A stretch of DNA of 64,000 nucleotides from Empedobacter tilapiae. Lineage in GTDB: Bacteria > Bacteroidota > Bacteroidia > Flavobacteriales > Weeksellaceae. Positions 1 through 10,798 of the stretch are shown piece after piece. Positions within the stretch are counted from its first letter, which is position 1. The number at the start of each line of letters is the position of its first letter. A program made the translations under genes and the position numbers. Under the pieces are notes generated by a model that saw nothing but the letters and a program-made list of their open reading frames with translations, did not search any database and was not told where the DNA came from. The stretch is from positions 1 through 64,000 of the forward strand of contig NZ_SRPE01000007.1 of the NCBI RefSeq assembly GCF_004785645.1, read 5' to 3'.

Positions 1-227
1 CGTTCGTTTGATCTTTCCTTATTCCTCGATAAAGTACTATTAAAATCAATCGGAACAAAAAGATGATTAATTCCTTCAAGATGATCAAAAATAATTCGTT
101 CAGAAACTTTGCATCTCTCGTTATGAAAATATTTTAAATCAACAGGATGAATCTGTAAGCGTTTTGTAACAGATAATAACGTATCGTTCTTTTGGATTTT
201 ATGTACATAAAATTCAGTAGTTGACAT
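1..227 (-). CDS. LysM-like domain protein, 3' part outside the window
   Basis: The frame opens at an ATG at 227 on the minus strand and runs off the left edge, so only about 75 residues are visible. The N-terminus (YVHKIQKNDTLLSVTKRLQ, then a short helix and a turn) has the pattern of a LysM module, a small fold that usually binds peptidoglycan or other N-acetylglucosamine polymers. There is no signal peptide before it, so this resembles the cytoplasmic LysM proteins of flavobacteria rather than a secreted hydrolase. The remainder of the protein cannot be judged. No clear promoter is seen; the upstream stretch to hemL contains only the hemL terminator. Confidence 0.55.
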   Translation of the reverse strand, partial: MSTTEFYVHKIQKNDTLLSVTKRLQIHPVDLKYFHNERCKVSERIIFDHLEGINHLFVPIDFNSTLSRNKERSNE

Positions 228-367
228 AGTGGTAGGTTAGTAAGTTGTAATAAATATACTACATATTTTATATCTACCTGATTATAAGTGTTTAAATTAC
301 AATTTTAAATTTAATTGGGAGGCATTCTTATTAATGAAGAGATGGGGTAGAGTAATTCTTGTTCTAA

Positions 368-402
368 ATAAAAAATGCAGTAGTTTTTCTACTGCATTTT
401 TT
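368..402 (-). terminator. Hairpin terminator of hemL
   Basis: A 13-base stem (AAAAATGCAGTAG and its complement) with a short T-rich loop lies just beyond the hemL stop codon. It has a T run on both strands, so it could work in either direction. Confidence 0.8.
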
Positions 403-410
403 GTTTATGA

Positions 411-1694
411 TTAACCTTCGAAGCTTCTTACAGCATCTAATGTTTTATTGATTTCTGCATCTTTAATTGCATCAGAAATAAACCAAGTTTCGTATCCAGA
501 AGGAGCGATGTAAACTTCGTTCGTTAACAAATGATGGAAAAATTTATTAAATTTTTCGTGGTTACATTTCGTTACATCTGTAAAGTTTTTGATTTCTGTT
601 TGTTCCGTAAAGAACACTGACATCATCGATCCTAAACGATTGATATGATTTGGAATTCCTTTTTCTGCAAAGATTTTAGAAATCTCTGTATCCAAAGTTT
701 CTGTTGCGTTATCAATACGATTGAATAATTCTCTATCATTATTAATAATATTCAAAGTTGTGATACCCGCACGCATGGCAATTGGATTCCCAGATAAAGT
801 TCCAGCTTGATAAACAGGACCAAGAGGAGCAAGGTGATTCATGATTTCGCGACGAGCAGCAAAAGCTCCAACAGGGAAACCACCACCAATTACTTTACCA
901 AATGTTACGATATCCGCATTGATGTTTAAACGCTCTTGCGAACCTCCCATCGCTTGACGGAAACCTGTCATTACTTCATCAAAAATTAACAAAGCACCGT
1001 TTGCATCACAAATTTGTCTCAAACCTTCTAAGAAACCTTTTTCTGGAACAATACATCCCATGTTTCCTGCGATTGGTTCAACAATAATAGCTGCAATTTC
1101 ATCTTTATTTTGTTCGAATAAAGTTTTTACATCTTCCAAATTATTGTATTCAGCTAACAACGTATCTTTCGCTGTTCCTTGCGTTACACCGGGAGAATTT
1201 GGATTTCCAAAAGTTGCAGCACCAGAACCAGCTTTTATCAAAAATGAATCTGAATGTCCGTGGTAACAACCTTCAAATTTTACAATTTTATCACGATTTG
1301 TATAGCCTCTTGCTAAACGAATTGCTGACATACAAGCTTCTGTACCAGAGTTTACCATACGAACCATGTCGATATTTGGAACGACAGAAGTTATTAATTT
1401 CGCAATTTCAGTTTCCAATTCAGTTGGTGTACCAAAAGAAAAACCATTTTTCATTTGCTCAACAGTCGCATTCAAAACACGCGGATCTGTATGCCCAATA
1501 ATCATTGGTCCCCAAGAATTGATGTAATCCACGTAAGCACGTCCATCTTCATCATAAATATAAGCACCTTCGGCTTTTTTGATAAAAATTGGCGTTCCTC
1601 CAACAGATTTAAATGCACGAACAGGAGAATTTACACCTCCCGGAATATATTCTTGCGCGTCTTTGAATAATGCGCTACTTCTTTGATACAACAT
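411..1694 (-). CDS. hemL: Glutamate-1-semialdehyde 2,1-aminomutase
   Basis: PLP enzyme of the C5 heme pathway that converts glutamate-1-semialdehyde to 5-aminolevulinate in the cytoplasm. The 427 residues match the normal family length. Visible motifs are [13 protein letters not shown]-type start region ([10 protein letters not shown]), the cofactor-binding [11 protein letters not shown], and the catalytic lysine in [15 protein letters not shown] near residue 266. The ATG start at 1694 lies about 20 bases downstream of a consensus -7 box, so the start is well supported. It stands alone between its own promoter and terminator. hemB, the next enzyme of the pathway, is also in this window but 37 kb away and on the other strand. 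Confidence 0.96.
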   Translation of the reverse strand: MLYQRSSALFKDAQEYIPGGVNSPVRAFKSVGGTPIFIKKAEGAYIYDEDGRAYVDYINSWGPMIIGHTDPRVLNATVEQMKNGFSFGTPTELETEIAKLITSVVPNIDMVRMVNSGTEACMSAIRLARGYTNRDKIVKFEGCYHGHSDSFLIKAGSGAATFGNPNSPGVTQGTAKDTLLAEYNNLEDVKTLFEQNKDEIAAIIVEPIAGNMGCIVPEKGFLEGLRQICDANGALLIFDEVMTGFRQAMGGSQERLNINADIVTFGKVIGGGFPVGAFAARREIMNHLAPLGPVYQAGTLSGNPIAMRAGITTLNIINNDRELFNRIDNATETLDTEISKIFAEKGIPNHINRLGSMMSVFFTEQTEIKNFTDVTKCNHEKFNKFFHHLLTNEVYIAPSGYETWFISDAIKDAEINKTLDAVRSFEG

Positions 1695-1715
1695 AATTTT
1701 CTACAAATAGTTGCA

Positions 1716-1723
1716 CAAATTTA
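1716..1723 (-). promoter_or_regulatory. Promoter -7 box for hemL
   Basis: On the minus strand this reads TAAATTTG, an exact match to the Bacteroidota -7 consensus TAnnTTTG, about 21 bases before the hemL ATG. No clear TTTG is seen at the -33 position. Confidence 0.55.
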
Positions 1724-1756
1724 CTGAATCTTAAATGAATTAAGAAGTGATTTTAA

Positions 1757-4700
1757 TTAGATTGTCAGTTTATGAGTAGATTTATTTTCTAAATAATCAA
1801 TTAAGGTTTTAATTAATTGATTTTCTTTTAAAATGGCTTGATTTCCAATCAAAAATAATTGTTCTTTTGCACGCGTTAAAGCAACATTCAGCTTTCTATC
1901 TACATTTCCTTGATCGTTCATATTCACCAAGGCATTCAATTGCGAATGATAGGTCACAGCAAAACTATACAGAATAATATCGCGTTGACTTCCTTGATAA
2001 CGTTCTACTGTATCAACAGTAATTTGATCATGATTTGGAATATTTGCTAATTCTAATTTCTGTTTAATTAGTGCAATTTGATTTCGAAAAGGCGCAATAA
2101 TTCCAATTGTTTTCTTTGCATCAAATGTTTTTTGATTGATTTCGTATAAATGAAGAATTTCTTGCACAAATTTTACAATCAAATCAGATTCTTGCACATT
2201 CGTTGAAGGTAGATAAGGATTTTCGTCAACATTGATAAATGCAAAACGATGAGTTGTAATAAAGTTTTGTAAATTATTTGATTGATTATAATTTTCGAAA
2301 TGTAAATCCGCACGTTGACGATTTAAACTTTGCTTAATTTCTTCATTTAAATTTGGAATATCAAATGCTACATTCAATTTTCCATCATAAAAATAGTTGT
2401 TCGGAAAATCTGCAATTTCGGCGTGCATCCTTCCTTGATATGTCAATTGATCAAAAGCATTTTCGTAATTATTTCGTTCACAAAATTCATATAAACGCTC
2501 GAAAATTGAGTTTTTACGATTATAAAGTCCAATATTTTCTAATAATTCGTTATTCGTTTTTGCTAATTCAGGATTTTGTAAAACGATTGCAGGTAACTGT
2601 TTGTGGTCACCAATCATGATAAAACGTTCTGCTTTTGGGAGAATTCCAACAATTTGTGGTTCTAAAATTTGAGAAGCTTCATCAATAATAATTGTATCAA
2701 ATTTTTTTAATTTTAGAATATCATTCTTACTCGAAATCGAAGCTACGGTCGAAACAAAAATGCGCTGTTTACGAATAATATCTTGAATCGTTTTTCTCGA
2801 AAATTTTTCTCCTTTTTGTTCTAAATCAGCATCTTTTTGCTCAATAATTTTATTCAATAAATTTTGATGAAATTCAGGAGAAGTAGATAATTCATTCCCA
2901 ATTCTGATGAATTTTTGTTCAATTTGATTAGAAATGGCCGAATTGATTGATTCACATAATTCATCAACTGCACGATTGGTATACGCCAAAAGCAAAATAT
3001 TACAATCCTGTTTTTCATAGATTTCTTTCACCAATTCTTTGATGATGATTGATGTTTTTCCTGTTCCTGGAGGTCCATTCAACAAAAAGTAATCTTTTGC
3101 GGAAAGTGCTTTTTTCAGAATTCGATTTTGTTCATCCGAAAGATTTGAATTAAAATAATCATAATCCATTTGACTTTTTGGAATAGATTGTGTTAAAATC
3201 AAATCTTTTTTCGCTTTAGAAGAATGAATTAATCCATACAAATTTCGGTACATCGAAACAAAAGAAGAATCCATAAAATCTCGTTCTAAAGCCCATTTTC
3301 CTGATGAATCAAACGAATCAAAAAAGCGTGTATTAGGTTGTTGATAACGAAAACGCAACACAATAAATTCTCTCGAAATACTTTTGATTGAGCATTTAAA
3401 AACTTGATTCGTTAGAACAGAATTTTTGAAATTATTTCTTGGATAAAGAATGCAAATATCACCTTCTCTAATCGAAATAAAATCATTCGCAGGATTGGTT
3501 CTTTTTAATTTAATTTCACGTTTTGGATCAGAAATATGATTTTCTACAATTTCTAAATCATAAATTATCTCGAAATTATTGTTTTTTTCTTCGAAAGTAT
3601 TCAGCCACAAACTCGCCAAACCATTGTTGGAAGTCGATTGTCCCAAACCAAGTTTCGCCATATATTGCTCTTTCGCAATGAAATTGGTAAATGAATAAAA
3701 ATAGGCTTTTTCTAATGGCGAACTATTTTTTATCGGATAGATAAATTTATCTAATTGTTCTTCTAAAATTTCTTTGAAACGAGGATTAATTTTTCGTTTA
3801 ATAAAATTCGCAGGTTTAATCGAATAAATAGTTGATTCAATATCGGTTAGTGTATGATTTGCTAAACGATTTTCATTGATAATAATTCGATTTCGTAAAT
3901 CAAAAATGCGTTGAACTCGCGCTAAAGTTGGCACATCAAAACGTAAATTTCCTTGATATACTTTCGAATAGAAAATATATCCTTCGGTGTTTTTGGTAAC
4001 ATCTTTAAATTCTAAATCATACAAAACACCAATAATTTGGTAATATAAAAAGAGCTGCGTCGCATGATTTGGTTTGACACTTTTTCCATCATCAGGAAAA
4101 GGTGCACCACCAGATTTCAGCTCGATAATTTTATTTTTTCCTTCTGGATTAATATCTAATAAATCCAAACGACCTTGAATACCATATTGTTCGCACAAAA
4201 ATGAAGGTTCTATTAAAGCACGATCTAACGAAATATCATATTGTGGAAAATCCTCGGTCAACACTTTCTGAATACGATCAAAATGACCTTTTGCTTCCGA
4301 ATAATAATCTTTCAAATCTTGTGGATTCGTCAAATCGTTGCAAGCCGTATATTCTAAAGGATAATTTTTAAAATCATTCTTGAAAATCTCATTAAAATCC
4401 GTTTTTTCAATGTTTTCTGTTGAAAAGTGATCGACAACCGAATTAGCAAAATTTCCTAAACGAATGTGTTTGCTGTTTGGTGCTTCTTCAAATTTTTTCT
4501 GAATATAATGCAATTCGGAAGTTCCATAATCTTGAAAGCATTCAGCAATTGTCGAAATATCAACCAAATAATCTGGTTCGAGAATGATAAAACGCGGATG
4601 ATAAATTCCTTCTTCATCAATCGTTGAATTGACTAAATTTAATTGCGCACCAACCCAAAAATCTTCAATAGAAGTAAAGTTTTCATTTACGCCATCTTCA

Positions 4701-5203
4701 TCAATTTGAACTGTAATATTTTCTTCTGTTTCATTATCTTCATGATCACAAATCAAACAATCTCGCTTGATTTCAATCACTTGAACACGCAATTTTTTTA
4801 CCCGATTTAGAGTAAGAATTTTGTTGGTATAAAATTCTTTTTCAGGAAAATAATAGATAATTTCTGCTGGAATCATTACTTCATAAATCGAAGAAATAAA
4901 ATCTGCAACATATTTATAATGTGTAAAATATTCGTGTTCTGTCGGTTCGTATTTCTCGCTCAGAATTCGTTGAGCCGTTTTACGAAATGAATGAATTTTA
5001 GTTGAAACTTGATATTGATTACAAATAAAAGATAGTTTCGAGAAAAAGTTAGAAAACTGTAAAGCTTCGTTTTTTGTCAATTCAAATGCAATATTTTCAA
5101 CCAAACGTTTTAAATCTAAATATTTAGAATTGATTGGTTTATTGGAAAGTTGAATATTTAAAACTTCATTTAATAGTTGGTTTCCTATTTCTTCTCGATT
5201 CAC
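1757..5203 (-). CDS. Dna2-like fusion of PD-(D/E)XK nuclease and superfamily 1 helicase
   Basis: Large 1148-residue DNA-processing protein. The N-terminal half carries a RecB/Cas4-type nuclease core: GRLDLLDI (acidic metal ligand) near residue 345, IELKSGG (ExK motif) near 360, then HATQLFLYYQ. The C-terminal half is a superfamily 1 helicase of the AAA_11/AAA_12 type: Walker A GPPGTGKTS near 707, Walker B TIIIDEASQI near 838, GDHKQLPA, VDTVERYQGSQRD and LNVALTRAKEQLFLIG at the end. This order, nuclease then helicase, is that of Dna2. The start codon is GTG at 5203, as no nearby ATG fits. It follows the lipoprotein gene by 51 bases and may share its transcript. A role in repair or replication is inferred; I cannot confirm the Fe-S cysteines of Dna2. 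Confidence 0.8.
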   Translation of the reverse strand: MNREEIGNQLLNEVLNIQLSNKPINSKYLDLKRLVENIAFELTKNEALQFSNFFSKLSFICNQYQVSTKIHSFRKTAQRILSEKYEPTEHEYFTHYKYVADFISSIYEVMIPAEIIYYFPEKEFYTNKILTLNRVKKLRVQVIEIKRDCLICDHEDNETEENITVQIDEDGVNENFTSIEDFWVGAQLNLVNSTIDEEGIYHPRFIILEPDYLVDISTIAECFQDYGTSELHYIQKKFEEAPNSKHIRLGNFANSVVDHFSTENIEKTDFNEIFKNDFKNYPLEYTACNDLTNPQDLKDYYSEAKGHFDRIQKVLTEDFPQYDISLDRALIEPSFLCEQYGIQGRLDLLDINPEGKNKIIELKSGGAPFPDDGKSVKPNHATQLFLYYQIIGVLYDLEFKDVTKNTEGYIFYSKVYQGNLRFDVPTLARVQRIFDLRNRIIINENRLANHTLTDIESTIYSIKPANFIKRKINPRFKEILEEQLDKFIYPIKNSSPLEKAYFYSFTNFIAKEQYMAKLGLGQSTSNNGLASLWLNTFEEKNNNFEIIYDLEIVENHISDPKREIKLKRTNPANDFISIREGDICILYPRNNFKNSVLTNQVFKCSIKSISREFIVLRFRYQQPNTRFFDSFDSSGKWALERDFMDSSFVSMYRNLYGLIHSSKAKKDLILTQSIPKSQMDYDYFNSNLSDEQNRILKKALSAKDYFLLNGPPGTGKTSIIIKELVKEIYEKQDCNILLLAYTNRAVDELCESINSAISNQIEQKFIRIGNELSTSPEFHQNLLNKIIEQKDADLEQKGEKFSRKTIQDIIRKQRIFVSTVASISSKNDILKLKKFDTIIIDEASQILEPQIVGILPKAERFIMIGDHKQLPAIVLQNPELAKTNNELLENIGLYNRKNSIFERLYEFCERNNYENAFDQLTYQGRMHAEIADFPNNYFYDGKLNVAFDIPNLNEEIKQSLNRQRADLHFENYNQSNNLQNFITTHRFAFINVDENPYLPSTNVQESDLIVKFVQEILHLYEINQKTFDAKKTIGIIAPFRNQIALIKQKLELANIPNHDQITVDTVERYQGSQRDIILYSFAVTYHSQLNALVNMNDQGNVDRKLNVALTRAKEQLFLIGNQAILKENQLIKTLIDYLENKSTHKLTI

Positions 5204-5254
5204 GGCGATTAATTTGGTGTAAAATTAAGACTAAAAATTGTATTAAAAAGACGT

Positions 5255-6070
5255 TTAATCCCACGTTTTCCAATCATTACTTGTAAACAACCATTCTGGA
5301 GTTTTAATTTTACCTTGTTGCACTTTATACCAAGGATTTATTTTTTTATCCATCGGATTATTAAGAATCTGAATTTCTTGCGCAGGCATATAACTTTGAG
5401 CAAGTAAAACAATTTTTTCACCTTTTTCATTTTTTGCAAAATCGACTACCATAACGGCGTGTCCATAAGGATTTCCTTGTTGTAAAAGAATATCTCCAAT
5501 TTTTACTTGATTATATTTTACCGATTCTAATTGATTTTTTAGAGAAGTTGTATTCGCATAACTGAAAATATATTCCAAATACCTCCAATAATTTTCTGGC
5601 GAATAATCTCCACTTGCAAAATCTGTAAATTTGCGTGGTTTTCCGTCTGATAAAAAGTTGAAAGAGATTTCATCATAACGCTTTTGTAGGTAGAGATAAT
5701 CGGCTCTCAAACGCATTGTAGCATCTGCACATTGATGTAAATCTTTGTTTCCAATCGGTAAATCAATCACTGCATTGTACACATTATTTACAGGTTTTTC
5801 TTTTCCATTATAATATTTCACAAGTGTTCCAAAGTTTTTCAATTGCAAATGTTGTAGAAAATAGCCGAATTCATTTTGATTATAATTTTCTCTTTGAAAA
5901 CCTTTAGGAACCGAATATCGATCAATTATTTTATTTTCTTTTTCGCTGATAAAACTTTCTTTCGTATTAATTTTTAGAATTGAATCTTGATGATTTTTAG
6001 AATTCGTAGGATTTTCATCTTTGCAACTGAAAATGAAAAATGGCAATATGAAGCAGATATATTTTTTCAA
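5255..6070 (-). CDS. DUF4846 family lipoprotein
   Basis: Starts with a signal peptide and lipobox (FFIFSC, then KDEN), so it is probably a lipoprotein. The mature part fits the DUF4846 family of Bacteroidota: RYSVPKGFQRE, GYFLQHL, a run around NAVIDLPIGNKDLHQCAD and MRLRADYLY, and a C-terminal stretch with GNPYGHAVMVVD and LAQSYMPAQEI. The conserved Cys, His and Asp in these stretches would suit an NlpC/P60-like or transglutaminase-like hydrolase fold, but that is inference. It begins one base after the VOC gene stop, so the two are likely co-transcribed. Function unknown. Confidence 0.75.
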   Translation of the reverse strand: MKKYICFILPFFIFSCKDENPTNSKNHQDSILKINTKESFISEKENKIIDRYSVPKGFQRENYNQNEFGYFLQHLQLKNFGTLVKYYNGKEKPVNNVYNAVIDLPIGNKDLHQCADATMRLRADYLYLQKRYDEISFNFLSDGKPRKFTDFASGDYSPENYWRYLEYIFSYANTTSLKNQLESVKYNQVKIGDILLQQGNPYGHAVMVVDFAKNEKGEKIVLLAQSYMPAQEIQILNNPMDKKINPWYKVQQGKIKTPEWLFTSNDWKTWD

Positions 6071-6071
6071 A

Positions 6072-6449
6072 TTATTTAATTCTCAAAGGTGAAACAATGA
6101 TAACAAATCCATCAGGATCTAAGAATGAAATTCCGTTATCATTCCAATATGGATTTTTAGATTTTATTGGTTTGATATGATGAAATTCTAAACGCTCAAT
6201 AATTTCGTCATATTCTTGCTGCGTTGTTGGATAGAATACCAAACAATTGTCTTCATCAAAGCGATGATCGACATTTTCGTGAGTTGTTGTAAATTCTAAA
6301 TGCCAGTTTAAATTTGGTTTTCCAATAAAAATACCATCATATCCATTGTGATTTTGAAACTCTCCAAGTATTTTAAAATTCAAAGCTTTAATATAAAAAT
6401 CTTTTATTTCGTTGATTTGGTTGGTATGTCGAGCGACTCTAAATTGCAT
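6072..6449 (-). CDS. VOC (glyoxalase/dioxygenase superfamily) protein
   Basis: Small protein of about 125 residues made of the paired beta-alpha-beta-beta-beta units of the vicinal oxygen chelate fold: an N-terminal FRVARHTNQINEIKDFY, a middle GYDGIFIGKPN.WHLEFT, and the closing GISFLDPDGFVIIVSP typical of these proteins. Possible metal ligands are His and Glu in WHLEF. I place the start at the ATG at 6449. A GTG three codons upstream (6458) is the only alternative and adds nothing to the fold. Substrate cannot be predicted; the family includes glyoxalases, resistance proteins and dioxygenases. It leads the short minus-strand run with the lipoprotein and helicase genes. Confidence 0.75.
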   Translation of the reverse strand: MQFRVARHTNQINEIKDFYIKALNFKILGEFQNHNGYDGIFIGKPNLNWHLEFTTTHENVDHRFDEDNCLVFYPTTQQEYDEIIERLEFHHIKPIKSKNPYWNDNGISFLDPDGFVIIVSPLRIK

Positions 6450-6519
6450 AAAATTCACTATTATTATTGATTGAAAATTAGTATATTTTATTGAATTTTA
6501 TGGAAATAATTTTAGTACG

Positions 6520-7047
6520 ATGAATAAAATACTTTTATTAATTCTGTTTATCATTTTTAGTACATTTAATGTGTTTGCTCAAAAACAAAAAGATTATAAG
6601 AGGGTAGAAGTTATTGTTTCAAAAGATCTTGAAAATAAATTAGAGCCAATTAAATCAAATTTTAATCGAATTAATTCAATTAAAAATTGGTCAAAAATAA
6701 AAGAAATTGAAACTGATGATTCTACCGAAGGTGGTTTTATTAATTATTATTTTTTGAACGATAAATTAGAAAAAATTGTGGTACGAAAATTTGGAGAATC
6801 TGGTCAATATTTGGCTGAATATTATTTATTGAATCATAAATTGTCTTTCGTTTTTGAACAAGATACAACTTATAATTTTTCTTTGTATTGGAAAGAATTT
6901 GATGATAAAAAATCGAAAATTGAAGATTCTCGTTATTATTTTGAAGATAGAAAATTGATTCATTTTATAGGAAAATCTAAAAATTATAAGACTGAAAGTG
7001 AAAATACTTTAGTTGAATTTGATGAATTAATTAAGATGAAAAAATGA
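6520..7047 (+). CDS. Hypothetical exported protein
   Basis: A 175-residue protein with a type I signal peptide (KILLLILFIIFSTFNVFAQ, cleavage likely before KQKD). The mature part is rich in beta-strand-like alternating hydrophobics and in Lys, Asp and Tyr, with no motif I recognise. The pattern, secreted and small with repeated YYF/LNDKLEKI-type strands, is common in flavobacterial periplasmic proteins of unknown role. It is transcribed alone and ends at a strong bidirectional hairpin. Confidence 0.65.
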   Translation: MNKILLLILFIIFSTFNVFAQKQKDYKRVEVIVSKDLENKLEPIKSNFNRINSIKNWSKIKEIETDDSTEGGFINYYFLNDKLEKIVVRKFGESGQYLAEYYLLNHKLSFVFEQDTTYNFSLYWKEFDDKKSKIEDSRYYFEDRKLIHFIGKSKNYKTESENTLVEFDELIKMKK

Positions 7048-7079
7048 ATTAAATGTATTTCAGTTGTAATATTAAAAAT

Positions 7080-7107
7080 AAAAAATCCGTCAATTGACGG
7101 ATTTTTT
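7080..7107. terminator. Bidirectional terminator
   Basis: A perfect stem (AAATCCGTCAA with its complement, almost no loop) flanked by A and T runs lies between two convergent genes, so it can end transcription from both sides. Confidence 0.85.
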
Positions 7108-7111
7108 ATTT

Positions 7112-7668
7112 TTAATACACTTCTTCTTTTTTGAAGAAAACTGTGTCATTTCCTTTTCTAAATTTCAGTTCCGAATATCGAATCGTATAATCATCGGACA
7201 TTCCATAAGTTTCTAAAATAAAATTATCCTTAAAACGATAATTTCTATTGGTTTTATGTTTTGCATTCGAGCCTAATTCTTCTTTCAGACTCAGTGTTTC
7301 TGGAGAAATTTTGAATCGAGGATCAGTTTCTATTCGATTAATAATTGTATTGACATCGGCAGAATCCATTATCAAAACCGTTTCTTGTTTCATGTTTTTA
7401 ATTCCAGAAATATCTGTCGATACAATTTTTAAATTTCCTTTAAACCCAATTCCAGATTGGTGTAAATCGGTTTTCAAATCATCATTAGAATACATTTGAC
7501 TTCTATAACCATATTTCACCATCGGAATCATCACAATAAAAAATATCGCAAGCGAAACAATCATTGCAGCTTTGTTGTAGCCTGCCATTCGTAATCCATA
7601 ATAGATAAATGGAATCAAAATCAATAATAGAATTCCGAATATAATGATAGCAATTAATCCTGATTCCA

Positions 7669-7669
<1 letters not shown>
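7112..7669 (-). CDS. Hypothetical two-helix membrane protein
   Basis: 185 residues. Two hydrophobic segments fill the N-terminus (about residues 4-25 and 33-50), followed by a soluble tail of about 130 residues with a regular beta-like pattern. I do not recognise the tail. Its ATG overlaps the ligA stop codon by one base (TAATG), so it is almost certainly translated by coupling from the ligA transcript. The link to ligA may only be one of expression. Confidence 0.7.
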
Positions 7670-9699
<2,030 letters not shown>

Positions 9700-9782
9700 T
9701 TAATACGAACAATTTTTAAAATAATTTGGATTGATTTATATTTAGGAATATTTATTGCAACAATTATAAAAAATAATCAACT

Positions 9783-10037
9783 ATGAATAATTTATTAGAA
9801 GTTTTAGATACAAAATCAAAAGGTTTTGAAAATACAGTTTCGATTGTTACAACTGGAGCAGCAGCGGGAATTGCAATTTCGAAGGCAATTAATAAGAATG
9901 AAAAAATTGGCGCTGTTGTGGGAGTAGGAGTAGGTTTGCTTGTTTATGCAATGTTTAGCCCTCAAAACAAATTGAAAAAAGTGAATAAAAAATTAGAAAA
10001 ACAAATAGAAAAATTTGAAGCTAAATTGGAAAAATAA
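9783..10037 (+). CDS. Hypothetical small membrane-associated protein
   Basis: 84 residues. The middle is a glycine- and alanine-rich hydrophobic stretch (ATGAAAGIAISKAIN, then GAVVGVGVGLLVYAMF) that could form one or two membrane helices. The C-terminus is a highly charged Lys/Glu helix (LKKVNKKLEKQIEKFEAKL) with coiled-coil character. The layout resembles small glycine-zipper membrane proteins, but I assign no family. Its end overlaps the next gene by 23 bases, which suggests coupled translation. Confidence 0.55.
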   Translation: MNNLLEVLDTKSKGFENTVSIVTTGAAAGIAISKAINKNEKIGAVVGVGVGLLVYAMFSPQNKLKKVNKKLEKQIEKFEAKLEK

Positions 10038-10428
10038 TCTGTTTTTATATGTAAGTATCTTAACTTATTTGGTAAGTTTAATTTTACCTGTACATTTCAT
10101 TTTTGTTAATTCCGATGAGTATTTAGGTTACGTATATGCTTATGTAGGTTGGATGACTTTTCCTTATTTGGACTTTTTTTGTTGGTTAGGAAATATTACG
10201 TTATTATTTTCATGGATATTTTACCGTAAAAATGTGAGTTTTTATGTTGCAATTCTAACTCTAATTTTAATGTCTTTTTATGGTATTAATCATTTGACAA
10301 GATTAGATATTTTGCAAGTACATGAGTATGATTTACCACTTTTCGGTTATTGGATTTGGTTATTTTCGTCCATTTTTGTCCTAATTTATCATTACAAAAA
10401 ATATAAATTAAAAAGTCAAACTTTGTAA
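10015..10428 (+). CDS. Hypothetical integral membrane protein
   Basis: 137 residues with four predicted membrane helices (LYVSILTYLVSLILPVHF, a segment at the YAYVGWMTF region, NVSFYVAILTLILMSF, WIWLFSSIFVLIYHY). No catalytic motif is seen. The only start in frame before the first helix is a TTG at 10015 inside the preceding gene, so translation is probably coupled to that gene. The stop codon falls in the loop of the terminator hairpin. Function unknown. Confidence 0.5.
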   Translation: MKLNWKNNLFLYVSILTYLVSLILPVHFIFVNSDEYLGYVYAYVGWMTFPYLDFFCWLGNITLLFSWIFYRKNVSFYVAILTLILMSFYGINHLTRLDILQVHEYDLPLFGYWIWLFSSIFVLIYHYKKYKLKSQTL

Positions 10429-10442
10429 AGTTTGACTTTTTT
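10411..10442 (+). terminator. Terminator overlapping the end of the preceding gene
   Basis: A 15-base stem (AAAAAGTCAAACTTT and its complement) with a two-base loop and a T run. The TAA stop of the upstream gene lies inside it. Confidence 0.85.
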
Positions 10443-10457
10443 CATTTTACGATATTC

Positions 10458-10645
10458 ATAATTTGTTCTCGAAGATGATTAGATAGAATTTATTTTTATG
10501 ATATTTTAAATATTTTTATCTTAATAATTATATTTATTTTTGAGTTAATTAATAATTTAAACACTTCAAAAACCTCTATTTAATGCTTATTTGGACTGAT
10601 TTTCTTCTTTTTTATGAATATAATAATTTATTCCCAAAGATGATT
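10458..10645. repeat. Imperfect direct repeat in an AT-rich gap
   Basis: The 370-base gap before the APS reductase holds no credible gene. It does hold two 23-base copies of one sequence (10458-10480 and 10623-10645, ending AAGATGATT) that differ at three positions, all transitions. Meaning unknown; possibly an old duplication. Confidence 0.4.
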
Positions 10646-10722
10646 TAAGTATAAATAAAATTTTCTTGTATAATTTATTGATTCTATATCAACTTATGTC
10701 TATAAAATTAATCGAGTTTAGT

Positions 10723-10753
10723 TTTGTTTAGAAAATTAGAATTTTTACATTTG
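10723..10753 (+). promoter_or_regulatory. Full -33/-7 promoter of the APS reductase gene
   Basis: TTTG (10723-10726), exactly 19 bases, then TACATTTG (10746-10753): an ideal Bacteroidota promoter. It overlaps the first codons of the longest reading frame (TTG at 10724), so translation must begin at the downstream ATG at 10799. Confidence 0.75.
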
Positions 10754-10798
10754 TCATCACAATTACTCTACAAAAGCTATAGAGATTATATATGTAAA

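Noticed and set aside
1757-5203. Cas4 or CRISPR-linked reading of the RecB-like nuclease domain
   Set aside because: The domain is fused to a superfamily 1 helicase in Dna2 order, and there are no repeats or cas genes in the window.
10724-10798. N-terminal extension of the APS reductase starting at TTG
   Set aside because: It overlaps a perfect -33/-7 promoter and adds residues unlike the family, so it is not on the mRNA.
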